Shown one piece after another: positions 1 to 11,827 of a DNA stretch of 64,000 nucleotides. A program made the translations under genes and the position numbers. The stretch comes from Paramacrobiotus metropolitanus (taxonomy: Eukaryota; Tardigrada; Eutardigrada; Parachela; Macrobiotidae), in assembly GCF_019649055.1 (NCBI RefSeq), contig NW_026570244.1, positions 248,001-312,000 of the forward strand, given 5' to 3'. The notes beneath the pieces were generated by a model that made no database searches, had not been told where the DNA came from, and saw only the letters and a list, made by a program, of their open reading frames with translations. How positions within the stretch are numbered: the first letter of the stretch is position 1; every line of letters begins with the position of its first letter.

Positions 1-1103
1 ATTCCGCACAGCGACTGCACAATTAAAACCTAACGTCTAGCCGGTGAATTTGCCACCCGATATAATTATGCCGACAAACTGTACTGCTTTATGGTTTGCA
101 TCGAACAGCTCTTTATCACATGTGCGCGTCGTGGTTGCTGTATCCTGTAATACTTCTTTAATTCAACGAGCTAGTCGAACTAGGCAATGAATAACATATC
201 GGTAACTGCAGCCACCGTAAATCAAGGACAGACCATTGTGAACCAGGCCGCTGCAGCTTTCCTGCCGGGCATCCAATCGAGCAACGAGCGCAACTTTTTC
301 GGTCAACGGGCTGCGTTAATTTTTAGTTTAGACTAGAGAGCAGTCTGATCGCACGACCGCATAGTGCTATGCACTGAGAATATCTAAGCGTTATTAAATA
401 TTATTGTATCGGCAATATTCCAGTTGTGTCGTGCAATCGTTAACTGCTGTTTCCATATCACTCGATCCAGCCATTTTCGCTTTTACTCTGCAACATACTG
501 CCACTTCGTTATTTAATTTCCAATCGGCAATTATGATTTCTGTGCCGCTTTACAGTCGAGGGGATTTTTATTATACATTTCCCTTTAATTTCCCCTACAA
601 TAAAGAAGAAATTACAGGGAAGTGTGTGATAAATTATCTTGATAATTATCAAGAGAGCCACGATGTCTCCCTGCGGATCTCCACTTGCTGCCAGCATTCT
701 CTATTCCGTCGCCGGATTGCTGTTGTGGATGCCTATGTGCTGATGGCGCGAATGTGCGCCATCATTACACAGGTCACCTACAGCCAGTCGTAAGCGATCA
801 GCAACGTAACATCAGTTAATTTTATCTCTGCGAACTGTATGAGCATATTTACAATAAGGCTTTAGCAAGCTTTAGGTTACAAGCGTTAGCAATAATTAGA
901 AAATAGAAGGGAAGATCAAAAATTCTTCTAAATTCTTTACCGGCATGATTTATCCATGAACCCGAAACAATTTTCGAATCACAAAGCAAATTTTCATCCG
1001 GTACCTAAAATAACATACAGAAGAACTAAGAATTTTCCCAACTATTTTCTTGTTTATTTCCAACTTTCGGAATTTAATTTTGAAAATAATTTAACGAAAT
1101 GGT
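1..1103. other. No supported gene; one short ATG ORF
   Basis: AT-rich sequence with no domain I recognise. The only item worth noting is a 49-residue ATG frame at 187-336 (+), starting MNNISVTAATVNQG. Its balanced composition could fit a first coding exon, but no continuing exon was found. The longer plus-strand frame at 404-793 opens with TTG and has no recognisable motif, so I treat it as chance. Confidence 0.4.
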
Positions 1104-2565
1104 TACGCGCGAGAACATCTCGCGCTATGAGTTTTGGCTACGCGCGAGAGTTTTCGGGTGGAACGAAATAAAAAAAAAAATATAATTTACCTTAATACTT
1201 TGTAGATTATCATATTTGTCATGTCATGACAACCTGTAAATGCTGTAAAAGTCACCTTCGTACATGAAAGCAAGTATCATAAAGTAAGTAAGTATCGTAA
1301 TATCGAACCGGCATCTCGCGCATTGCGCTGGCCGGTGTTTCTGTAATAATTAGCCCACACAATGGCACTAGTAATCAAGATCAGCCAGCCAGTGGCAGTT
1401 GGCTGTGGACAACGAGCGTGCCGATACGCTAGGGCTGTTCTTTGATAATGTGAAAAAGTCCACGACTTCCGCGACAGGCAAAGTGGAAGCAATCTTTGTG
1501 GATAGGGACTTTACCCAGATTGCTGTGCTACAAGAACGGTTTCCAGCTGTGCCGATACTTATTTGTGCGTTCCACGCAATAAAGACCTGGAAATTCCAGA
1601 TTGCGAAGGAGCAGCTCAATGTGACCGAAAAGCAAAGTCTACTGACCACGTTCCGTGCTTTACTGTACTCATAAAATGAGGCCATGATCAATGAACGCGA
1701 AATTCTGTTTCTGCGGAGCTGCTCGGACAGACTTCGGAATTACTACGAAGAAACTGGGCGCCGGATGCGGCGATGTGGTCCATGTCAAAGCGGCGTGAGC
1801 TCCGGACGTTTGGCAACAACACGACAAACCGGATAGAAAGGTTTTTCCTGACGGTGAAAACAGCTTTGCGTGGATCAGGCCGAACGGTTGCCAAACGTTT
1901 TCATCTGACTGAGTGCATCGAAGTTGTCATGTCCGTTATCGATCATAAAGCCAACCTTGCGAAATACCAAGATTACATCAATATGGCTAAACGAATGATT
2001 CTTCACAATTTTCCGATACCGGAAATTGGTTCAGCAATCGAGTCAACGGTCACCGAGTTCGCCGCCCGAGTTATAAGAGGCCAGTGTCTACTGTACATGA
2101 AGGAAACGTATGAAGTGAATCCTGGGGCAGAACCGGAAGCTGGGTGGTCGCTAATACAAAAGGCGGCAGGAGCTACGAGGTGACTATCAAACACTTTCAA
2201 AACTAATAATTCCTTTATGAAACACGAAAAAATTTGCAGGTCACGGAAAGGCTTGACCAGCCGACACGGTGCTTTTTATGCAGTTGCTACATCAACTGCT
2301 CCTTTGGCCTGCTGTGTCGTCATATAATCCACGTGCGCCGGGAAGAAGACCTTAATCTGTTTTCCGTGTCTGACATGTTGCCGTGTTGGCTTCGTAATAA
2401 TCCGGCGTCCGCCCAACCAACACTGCTGCGACAATTATAATGCACTATAAACAACTCCATAGCTGAAATTATGTCAAAATATGTTGATTGTATTCATAAA
2501 TAGTGGCGCCGAAAAAACTCTCGCGCGTAGCCAAAACTCATAGCGCGAGAGTGTTCTCGCGCGTA
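1104..2565 (+). mobile_element. MULE-type DNA transposon with inverted ends
   Basis: Inverted ends of about 50 bp bound this roughly 1.46-kb element: 1104-1157 on the left and 2511-2565 on the right. Each arm, read inward, starts TACGCGCGAGA, passes through TATGAGTTTTGGC and repeats TACGCGCGAGAG, so the subterminal word occurs twice per arm. Weaker symmetry (TTTCGGAA/TTAAAT) continues outside, so the true ends may lie further out. A target duplication was not identified. Between the arms lies a SWIM/MULE-like transposase relic on the plus strand, which fits a Mutator-like superfamily element. Confidence 0.7.
1396..2440 (+). pseudogene. Decayed MULE/ZSWIM-like transposase
   Basis: The first block (about 1399-1674) matches the MULE transposase core as I know it: VEAIFVDRDFTQIAVLQERF followed by ICAFHAIKTWK, the usual 'D-K-D-F ... 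C-x-F-H' arrangement. A stop at 1672-1674 is followed, in another frame, by a helical block at 1773-2183 containing NNTTNRIERFF. A third block at 2240-2440 carries a SWIM zinc finger, CSC...CRH, in CFLCSCYINC..GLLCRHIIH. A short intron of about 60 bp is plausible between blocks two and three (GAG|GTGACT ... TTTGCAG), but the flanking frames do not join cleanly. Frame breaks make this a fossil rather than an active transposase. Confidence 0.7.
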
Positions 2566-3230
2566 GACATGACGATAATTTAATTTCGGAATTTAATTTC
2601 CGAAATTCGTATACAAAATACTATTTTCTAAATTCCTTTCTTGTTCGTAGTTAATTTCCGTTTTCTTTGTGGACCTCGAAATTATTTTTGCACGCTGTTT
2701 CCATATTCCCAAATTATTGTTCTCGAATCCGTTAACATTGCAAATTTGCGACCAAATGTATGTAGCTCCAGCTTCCCGCGATGAGCCAAATAACCGGAAC
2801 CATTCACCGCAAGCCTATATTATTCCTCGGAAATCGGGAAAGGCCGGTCTGAGTCGGTGGCGTTAGCCATCATGCGAAGACGCAAAAAGAGAAAAGTAAA
2901 AATACATACAAGGCGGCAGCAATAAATAGATAGAAATCACACAGGCTACTTGTGCTTCTATAACTATTAGACAAATCTAAGAAGAAGTTATGGAAGTACA
3001 AATTTATGGTAAATATATTACAACGAGGCTCTTAAAGCATCTCAAGTACTGGAACTGCTTATACAGCGCTTCCAGGGAGCAATCGACTGTTCAGGTTGGG
3101 AAAGGATGCGAGGTCACGGAACAGCTATAGCTGATCATATATGATTACGAGTACCAGAATCGAAACACCAATTCACTGTGGGGCCACATCGCAGGCCTAA
3201 CTTTATTAGCACGTCCGTAAACATATTTAT
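2566..3230. other. No gene seen
   Basis: AT-rich flank of the MULE-like element. It contains outer symmetry to the left flank (TTTCGGAATTTAATTTCCGAA near 2585) and short chance frames only. Confidence 0.5.
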
Positions 3231-3239
3231 GTAAAAACG

Positions 3240-3760
3240 TTCTTCGTGGCCAGGTTCATTTACGTGCAAAATTTGAAGAGGATCGGTCCATAACGATTCA
3301 CACATATGCCAGTAAAAGAAAAACATTAAGAGCGAGCGAAAAACCCACACTATAACATCCAGAGTTCATTTAACTTTTCCGCCTTGCTCATTGTACCCAT
3401 AACTGACGCCGCATTGCCCCGCTGTATCTCCAGTGAAAGTCGCTGACGTTTTCCTCCGGAGTGGTCCCGCAGACGCTTTCCTAACTCCTTGGTAAGGGCG
3501 AAATTTTGGTACATTCACACTTTAATTAACCGGAATGCATTTAGACTTTTTGGAATTTTTGTCATCCTTATAACTTCCGATTTCGCAACCGAATGTTGCA
3601 CGGGAAAACGGATTCCACGCCTCTGTTTACAAATCATTAAATTCAGCTACAGAATAATGTCGTAAAGCAAGAGGAAAAAGGGTTTGGGAGTGCGTTAAAG
3701 TGAAAGATTTCGTGCATGTACACGAATTTGTACCATGTGCCGGGCCACATCCCTAAAATT
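3240..3760. repeat. Dispersed repeat R1, copy 1, with endonuclease relic
   Basis: Segments at 3240-3300 (GATCGGTCCATAA core) and 3513-3755 (TTTGGTACATTC, GAATGCATTT, TTTTTGGAATTTT, TACCATGTGCCGGGCCAC) reappear diverged at about 7590-7870 and, as two inverted arms, at 46190-46500 and 46790-47085. Between them, minus strand 3361-3500 encodes a short relic, RLSLEIQRGNAASVMGTM, matching the endonuclease-like domain relics described at 6.9 and 48.1 kb. Confidence 0.6.
3361..3500 (-). pseudogene. Short relic of retroelement endonuclease-like domain
   Basis: Read on the minus strand, this stretch gives KELGKRLRDH then RLSLEIQRGNAASVMGTM then KAEKLNEL. This is the C-terminal tail of the domain seen at 48113-48583 (RLSIEIQRGNAASVLGTM, VEKLNEI). 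The N-terminal, putatively catalytic, part is missing. It is embedded in dispersed repeat R1. Confidence 0.55.
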
Positions 3761-6700
3761 ACTAATTACTGACTGTCAGCTTAATATACATGTGCATGTG
3801 GTCCGCAATCCGCTATTTCATCAAGAGCAGACAACCCGCTAAGCGGGACTTGGACGTGTGGTCGCAATTTTGAATGTTACCGAAATTTTTAATGATTAAT
3901 TCTATCGATACGAGTACCGCAGTTAGACAATGAAAGTGCCTCGTATGGCGAGTGTGTTTGTCTGTTTCATAGCGCCGGCACTTTAATAGCTGAAGATAAT
4001 TCCTTGATGTAAGAATTACATACTTGTACTTGCACAACCGTTACATCTGTATTCTGTAAATGTGCGCATTTCTGGTGCGCATCCATGGGGATACATAGTT
4101 CTGTACATATACTGAATAATTATGTTACTGAAATTAATTATGTTACTGAAATTATGGGGATTAATAATTATGTATACTGAAACACCGCAGTACTGTTAAA
4201 ATGCAGTCACACGTACTACGAATAAATTTGGCATTTACATTATGCTGATACTGGTGAATATTACCGTATAATTATTTCATGCTGCAAGTGATTATAAATT
4301 TGATGCACCTGTACAGTTACGACTTACGAGTACATATATAATATCAGGACCTGCACTTTATACAGTACGTAGGTCCTGATAATAATATAAACTGTATCGT
4401 CATAAGCGTCGCTTGGTTAGTAAGAGTTACCGCGGCCGGTGACTTTGTCAGACAGTAAATTCGGCTAGCACTCCTGCACGGCCGGGAAACCTTATGAAGC
4501 ACGAAATTATTGTGCTTTTATTTATTTATCACTGTTATTTTCTGTCTGCACATTATCGTTCACATAAATTTGCTGTTTTTTTCCACCACATGTTGACGCA
4601 GAATGAAACATGTACTGGTAACGCGCAGGCAGGAAAACCGGAAATTAATACATGACCTGAAAAGACAGTTGACGACTTTCGTGTTTACTGTCGGCACATG
4701 TACGTACAGATACATGTAATGTGCGAACCACATTACAGAGTTACAGTTACATTTTATGTGTATAGTGAAATCCCAAATTGAAGATTTTGCTGCCTTTTGG
4801 GGACCCGTGGCTGCATAAATCGTCACATCAGCATATTACCACACTAATGCAGTTATTCTATCATACACTACATCAGACAGTCAGATGGTATCCTTAACGT
4901 TGCGCTTTGCGAGATTATTTCTGTATTTCGAAAAACCTCAGGAAGAAAATATTTCCGTTATATCAACGCGCAAAGGAGCCTCATACGTCAGGGTAAATTC
5001 TGGAGTTTAATTATGGTTTACCCTGTGGCTGGTTCCTTCTTATTATCATCATCTCTTTGCTATGAAGTACGTAGAAACTGCGCACTGCAAGTACTACTCT
5101 AGCGCCAATCGAACGTTTGGATGTTAGGTACGTACAATCTAGGAACACATTAAACTTTGCGACATTAATAATTTTGGATGTTTCTCAAATGTTTAAAATT
5201 TGATTATTTCAGTTCGTGTAGGGCTGGGCCAGGGTCAAAAAGAGGGAGGAATTTTGTGAGGGAGGAATTTCACTTTGGTCAAAAAGAGGGCCTCGGGCTG
5301 CTCTCAGGCGTACTGATGTGTATGTGTACAGAGTACTGCAATTGTCGAACTTCTTTATTTCGGCAGCAGCCAGTACATATGACAATTCACTCGCGTAGAG
5401 TGTGACTAAATAAAAAGGTTAAATTTTAAACGTTATGTAAAGAGAGAAGCGGCTCACGTACAGCGACAAAGTCTTTCAAAGGATTTCAACCCTTTGCGCC
5501 GGCCCGTACACGTCGAAGCGCCGAGAGAATTTTCTGCCGGTCGAACTTTTGTGTGATCAAAACGCCGGGCAAATTTTCGGTGTTCTTGGGTCAGTAATAG
5601 ACAGTACGATCTAAGAGCATCGGTAATTACTAATGACACTAAACACTCAGTGAGTTCACGATGAAACCCAACATTTTGGTCAAATTAATTTCTACCACTA
5701 AAAATATGTTTTAGCAACAGTTCAATAAATATTCCCCCTTTTTCCTTTTTCCTCTACTTTAGAGCAATTAATACGCTGAAAGATGACAAAAGAAAACTTG
5801 TCATTTGCAATTTAATATTTTAAAAATTATACAAGTACAGAGTCAGGTTTTTTTAACTACTGTACAATACAGTCATACTGTCTGTATAAGTTCATTCCTC
5901 TACGCAAGAAATTCCAACAAAAAGTTACGATTTGTCATATTTTGCCTGTGCAGTGCTCTAAAATGAAGCACACAGTAAACATTTACCGACTGCTGTCAAA
6001 AAAATTTAGAAACTTACTGTAACAGAAACTACGGATTTGGAGTAAAATAAACTTCTGTACTTCAGTGTGTATACAGGCAATTTTTATTAACTACTTGTAG
6101 CACACGATAAACTGGAATTTCGTGGACTCCTATTACCACGAAAGCCTTATAGTTAAGAGCAGATGTCAATTTACTGACGGTAAGGCTTTTTCGATAAGCT
6201 GGTAGTAAATTCTAAGTAAAATGCCGAGAGAGTTTGAGTCCCAGATTTCGTCTGTCGTGAACTCCCCGTGTACTCGGTGCAGTTATCACATACCCAGAGA
6301 TACCGACCGTGGTGAGTGTACCAACTACCAACTACTCATAACATTTATTTCTCAATATATGTATACCAGGCGAGCTTGGCTCAACAAATATGATCAAATG
6401 AAGAATTTGTCCCAATTAACATGAGAAGGGACTGTGCACAACACACTCATAGCATTACCGCGCATAATCTCCAAACTTAAACGTTGAAACAAAAAACAAG
6501 TAGAGCGACTCTCGCCCGTCCTTAAAAACAACTTCTTACCGATCTCCTTTAACGTTTACCAACTACTGATTACGAACACCACAACTGCCCGATGATCGGC
6601 CACTATGCATTCGCATCATCGGCCAGTAGGTGTTCAGTAAATAACCAAAGACGGCCGGAAATTCTGCCGGCGTTTTGGCATTGGCCGACGACATGTACTG

Positions 6701-6925
6701 GCAATCGTTCATAGTGCAGCTTTCGCCCTAAATACCTGTACCTTTACGATAGAAACTGCTGGACAAGCTTGTACACCTGCGCATCCATGGGGTTACCGTC
6801 CGGATATGTGCAGTCTGTAGTATGTCATGTACAGTATGTACTCAAAGGCCACAACGATCGACAAGGCGAATTTATTGGGTTATTCAAATTAACAATAATT
6901 GTCAAACAAAAAATCACGCGTTACA
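3761..6925. other. Long gene-free stretch with small repeats
   Basis: No coding region supported over about 3.1 kb. Visible items are a short imperfect tandem duplication of AATTATGTTACTGAA around 4115-4160, a hairpin near 4338-4380 with 11-bp perfect arms TATCAGGACCT/AGGTCCTGATA, and a copy near 5230-5290 of the GGGTCAAAAAGAGGGAGG repeat that is expanded at 43.9-44.1 kb. Confidence 0.45.
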
Positions 6926-7438
6926 TCATTTCAACACATAATACACTTCATCCAGCCTCTTACCGATACAAAACGTTTCCTGAACACAAGCAGCATTACC
7001 CCGCATCAGAGCAATACTAATTCCCTGCTTCAGGAACTGGGTGGACCTTTTCTCGTGTGTCCGCTCAAAAACCATCTTACCAAGTACATTGATCTTGGAC
7101 TTTGATTCTTTACTCCATACGCCCATTGTTTCGAAAACCATAGCGGAAAAAATAAAACGGTCATGTAAAAACACGCCGTGCTTGTTGTTTTTCTTTGCCT
7201 CTGCCATGGCGGCGGCTGCGCCGGCTTCCTGGGATGTCTTCGCGATGTAGCTGGTGGCCATGGTATCTGGGCAGGTGACGTCCGACACCCAGGATTTTCC
7301 TTGACTGAAAGGAACCGTGGTCATCGACAAGTATAAATTGGGAAACTTTGTGTAATTAGTGTCCTGTGCCATGGCACAGTTGTACTGTTGGAGTGTTGCT
7401 TCAGCACAAAACTGATCAGACTGATCTGAGCAGTACAC
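6926..7438 (-). pseudogene. Retroelement C-terminal endonuclease-like domain
   Basis: An open frame of about 170 codons whose first codon in the frame is not ATG. It contains WVSDVTCPDTMATSY, then AGAAAAMAEAKKNNKHG, then FSAMVFETMGVW, and ends with QGISIALMRGNAACV. I know this motif order (D-V-T-x-x-D, A-E-x-x-K, F-E-T-x-G-x-W, RGNAA) as the tail of reverse-transcriptase-bearing elements widespread in invertebrates, probably a restriction-endonuclease-like fold. No reverse transcriptase is upstream, so this is a truncated fragment. A second, better preserved relative lies at 48113-48583. The assignment to a specific retroelement clade is inference. Confidence 0.55.
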
Positions 7439-8340
7439 AAAAAAAATTTTTATTTATCACAACCGTAAAAGTCGAAAGTGAACCGATTTCAGGTTCATAG
7501 CATTTTCCCATCATTTTAAAATGAATTTTAAAATTTTTGAAATTCATTTTAAAAGCGTTTAAAAAAGCTATGAATCTGATATTGGTTCACTTTTGACTTT
7601 ATGGCTATGTGTCTTTTCCAGCAAAGTTTCAAGAAGATCGGGTAATAACCAGATTTTTGGTACACAAAAATGCATTTTAACTTTTCACCCTTTTTACTGC
7701 GTCATATCTTGGCGATCAAAAGTTGCGCACGCATACGGTTGTCTGAACAAATCACTTAGCTTTAGAATGACCTAAAGTATTGCAAAATAGTGATTCGGAG
7801 AGCGCGCAAGCGAAAGTTTTAGTGTATGTATCCAAATTTCGACGCTATGTACCGGGCCATTTTCCTTAATCAGTTTCATGGCCGGTGTAATATAGTTTTC
7901 ACGGTCTTTTTAATTCGAGCTTGAATCCTCGACACCGAACGGTGAAAAGTAGAACGAGTGCTTTAGACAATGCATCACGCTGATTGCACCAACACCGTCA
8001 CCATTTAGTGACCGACAATCCCGTTCAGCCGAACCGGAAGTGATTAGTAAAGAAAGACCGCCGTCAAGTTCGCCCACAAATACCACCCAACGCGTTACAA
8101 CATGACACAGGCATCGCAGCGTTGGTAGTTCTTAGGCCTGCATTCCCAAGCCACAAGCCAACAAATTAAAATCACTGAGGAACATTATCCCGGATAACAA
8201 GCAGTGCTACTTTCGGTCCGCAAATGGCGCTACGATGCACTGCGCACCACTGTCAGCACGCTGAATTCTGGATACCGGAAGTCAAATCACACACGGTACT
8301 TCACGTGCATTCGTACAACGGGCTGACTTGGAACTCTTCT
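7439..8340. repeat. Dispersed repeat R1, copy 2, and AT-rich flank
   Basis: An AAAATGAATTTTAAAATTTTT-type self-complementary stretch at about 7514-7560 is followed by an R1 copy (about 7590-7870: TTTTTGGTACAC, AATGCATTTTAACTTTT, TTGCGCACGCATACGGTT, ACCGGGCCATTTTCCTTA). The same AATTTTAAAATGAATTTTAAAA block recurs near 46510, inside the 46-47 kb fold-back. Nothing coding seen from 7870 to 8340. Confidence 0.5.
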
Positions 8341-8346
8341 GCTGCT

Positions 8347-9962
8347 TCACTGCTGCTTGGGAGAATTGTTTTTATCACAGTGTTCGGCGCGGGCCTTGTG
8401 TCGGGCGTCCAGCCGGCGGCGGACCATCCGGCGGACGTGCGTGGGCGCCTGGCTGACCATCTGTTGCAGGCGCTCCTTGGAGGGCAGCGGCCGGATGTAG
8501 CCCCAGCGGCGCAGGTAGGCGATGGCCAGCGTCGTCAGCGCCAGCGTCAGGGCGTAGCGCAGCGGCGCCACCACGTGGTACAGCGCGTACGCACTGGCCA
8601 GGTACGCGTACGTCGCCGACCGCGACGACTCCAGCCGGAAGCGCTCCAGCAGTTGTTCACTGGCGCCCACTTTCTCCAGCAGTGCCACGATGTCCACGCC
8701 GCTACAGCACACAACAAATAATTACTGTTAACTTGTTAACTGTTAAGTGAGTGCTATTATTATTTCAATATTTTCTAACAACCGTAGCCAAACTCCACTT
8801 GGGAGACTTTTAAAGCTATTGAAAAAAGCTTTTGGTATTTCGAAAATTTTATACTTTTTTTTGGTTTGATTTTATGAGATAAAAGTTACTCATCTGGGAA
8901 ATCAGTCACCTTTTTGTGACAATAATAAATAATAAAATTCAAAGAAAAAATAGTTCTGTAAAACTCTAACTGCTCTATTATTATAATAACACGAAGTAAC
9001 AAAATAAATTAATAAAAAATGCAACAAATACTGTATGTACAAATTATCATACAAATAAACGGTTTAACGGCGCATTTAAGTAAAGGGAACTTGGCGTGAG
9101 ATCTACCAATTAAATATGTAAATAAATTACTGAGCTCTCAAACTGTTTAGTATGCTTTTTTTATTACGGACAAAAAGTAGATAATAACACTGCAATTAAT
9201 GACTTAATGACAACAGCAACAAAATATTACACGCGAAATAATACAGTTAACATTTTTTTTAACAAATTAATAACGCACGCCGTATCTAAACTTAAAGTGG
9301 ATGCTGTGTAAATATTAAATTATTTTATTAATATTCTGTATTATATTGTTATAATATAAATTTGTTTAATATTATATAGTTTAATATGGATGATATTAAT
9401 AACACTGTAAATAATGGTAACGAGTATTGACCGCAAAATAATCACGCAAAATAAAAAAAGGAAATTAATTTAATTGATTTAAAATAAATCCAATGAACTT
9501 AAAAAATCAAGCTAATTGCACACTGCACACGCACCTTTTGACCAGGTAGTAGAGGAGCAGCATCCAGCCGGCGGAGGTGAGGGCGTGCACGGGCAGCAGG
9601 ACGTACCAGTAGGATTTGTACATCTCCTTGAAGCGCTGCCAGTACGATGGCTTGGGGAGCTCGGGGGCGGGTGCCATAGCGTCAGCACGGACAGACGGCG
9701 GAGCAGCGCGGATATCCCCTTCCGCAGGGGCGCCATTCGGTCCACCCCTGACGCTGGGGCTGCCGCCCGCGGGGGCGGGGTGGCTGCTCAGTCCGCGCGC
9801 TGCGTGCGGCCAACAGGGAGCCTGCCATTCAGTGCCCACGAGCCCCCGTCCCAGGGCGCGCAGCGGACGCACAGGGGTCCGTAGCATAAGGGTCTTTGTT
9901 GGCACAGCAGCACCCATTCCGAGCCAGCACGACGGCCAGGGTACAGGGCGTCGCGGGATCAT
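8347..9962 (-). CDS. FAM210-family (DUF1279) mitochondrial membrane protein
   Basis: Two exons join in frame to about 260 codons: exon 1 at 9962-9535 and exon 2 at 8701-8347. The intron 9534-8702 has a GT donor (AAAAG|GTGCGT) and an AG acceptor (TGCTGTAG|C), and the join restores YYLVKSGVDIVALLEKVG across the boundary. The DUF1279 signature is clear: RFKEMYKSYWYVLLPVHALT with a hydrophobic segment, then ATYAYLASAYALYHVVAPLRY, LTLALTTLAIAYLRRWGYI and a basic coiled C-terminus. The first ~100 residues are Arg/Ala/Pro/Ser-rich without acidic clusters, as expected of a mitochondrial presequence. I chose the ATG at 9962 because the frame upstream (from 9974) begins with GTG immediately after a stop. 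Known relatives are inner-membrane proteins affecting mitochondrial translation or metabolism; the function of this copy is inferred from family only. Confidence 0.88.
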
Positions 9963-9974
9963 CGCGGCAAGCAC

Positions 9975-10987
9975 TCAGGCGCGGCGTCCCTCGCGCACTC
10001 CACTCCGCTTTCGAAGCAGAACGAACTTCATCCGATGCTCGCCCACTGTTACAGCTAGTGCTACCCGTATCCTATAAATGGGCAATAGGAGGAAACATGG
10101 GCTGTCCCTCAGGAGTGTCGCTCAATAATAGCTTTTATTCATAAAGCGGATACGGGATGCAATCCTGAACGAGAGAAAACACATGAAAATGGATAATTCC
10201 GGATCAGACTGATCAGAGAGATTGTTGTAGTGTTGCTTCAGCACAAAACTTGAATAGCAGCTGAGCTCCAGAATACAGCTTTAAATTTTGTCTGACATCT
10301 AAACATGCGAAACCGTTCAAACTGACAATACGTCACAATAGGTTTATCACTGATAAAATTATCATAGACAATTAGTTTTCTTAGAGAATTATAAATTACT
10401 TACTAACTTACAAGCAATTTAAGCGCAATTCGCAAAAAGTGCTGTAAAATTTAAAAAAGGTAAAAAAGCAAATATAAATAATAATTTCATTTATATTGCA
10501 CAATTCGTAGCTAGCAATGTAGACTTAAAGTGACTCACGTCTCAGGCGGTCCGTATAATAAGTGCATCAGTGCTTTGTCAGTTATCCTAAGGGCTCAAGG
10601 AATCAGTTACATACGCAATTTTCGTTCAAGTTTATACTACGTAGTACTCGTATTATTAATTAAGTCGACTTACCACAAAAACGTCGGATGTACCGTACTC
10701 GTACTAAAACTATACAATATGAACATATTTACGGACGCGTTCACTAATGCGGTTCGTACCTGGCCGATTTATTTAACAGCGCTGCCTCCCACCGATCTGT
10801 GCTGAAACATGTCACAGGCATCGATGTGCTGCGGATACACAAGTTCCGCCAGTTGCATCATAGTCGACCGGAGTGTAGCGAAGTTGCTCTAAATTCAGCA
10901 CCAATGCAAAAATATATGTGTGTCCGTTACGGAAGTTTATTACGGAAGTAACAGCAATTAACAGTTAAATCACCAAGAAAAATTGTT
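9975..10987. other. No gene seen; dispersed fragment near 10225
   Basis: Upstream side of the FAM210 gene, presumably including its promoter, though no clear TATA box was identified. The stretch GTGTTGCTTCAGCACAAAAC near 10230 also occurs at about 7390 next to the endonuclease relic, so a dispersed repeat fragment is present. The rest is AT-rich and without supported coding. Confidence 0.4.
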
Positions 10988-11253
10988 TGTCCCAACACCA
11001 AGCGGGCACAGAATAGGCAAGAGGCGGAGTCGGCTTTTCTACCCGGGTTCAACAATACGGATAATCTAGTTAACTAGCATAAATCACTGTGCAACATCAC
11101 CTAGGTACAATTCTAGCAACAATCATTCGAACAGAACGATGCTGAAGTGCGTTAAAATTTAAGTCATTAGAACAAAGTGAGATGATTTTCATGATTTTCA
11201 ATTTTAAAATATTTCTTAGATCGCTATCTTAAGATTCACTCTGACTTTTTTGC

Positions 11254-11827
11254 TTGGACTGGGTCGACCCATTTATCGTTGCTGAAAGCGTGGATTGCTT
11301 GCTGCCTGACTCCTTGTTGTTTCGTTACTACGAATTCTCTTTGACATGCATGAAGAATTGGGGAATCTCTTTTCCTCCGTTGGGTAAGAACTGTGAAGCA
11401 CTTGAGCGGAAAATTTTGGGACTCGTCTCCATCCTATCTACTAAATTGTAGATTAAATTCGCCAACGTGGTTGGGAAATATCGTGGACAGTGTACTGCGG
11501 GAGCGTCTACAGTAACTGGCAAGACTGCCAGGCATTCAGTCTATCGGCAGATATGGACGAAAATCAAGGTAAAAAACCAACTAAGATGTTTTAAAATTAA
11601 TCGGCATTTTTCGTAAACAACAAGCGAGATTTAAGCAGAAATTTCAGCCTTGAGTCATTGTACTGTTTCGGGTCGACCCATCGTATCTAAGGTAGTGCGA
11701 TAAATATTTCGTTTTTTCTATGTTGCAGAATTCCAAACGTGTGGCGCTGCCCAAATCGGTCGTTTATCCCAAGGAACTCGTGCAGTGTATGAATGCAATT
11801 TTTCCTGGAGAAGAACATCACAAAGAC
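11254..11827 (+). CDS. Possible spliced exons converging on the transposase
   Basis: Three exon-like blocks lie on the plus strand inside the piggyBac element. Block 1 (about 11254-11387) ends at a strong donor, CCGTTGG|GTAAGAA. Block 2 (about 11452-11566) is bounded by TTGTAG|ATTAAATTC and ATCAAG|GTAAAA. Block 3 (11729-11828) is bounded by a pyrimidine-rich TTGCAG|AATTCC and AAAGAC|GTATGT. Block 3 is open in one frame and reads SKRVALPKSVVYPKELVQCM. Blocks 2 and 3 join in phase; blocks 1 and 2 do not with the sites named. I do not recognise the product; a DNA-binding accessory domain is a guess. Confidence 0.3.

Noticed and set aside
404-793. 129-codon plus-strand frame
   Set aside because: First codon is TTG; low-complexity and no recognisable domain.
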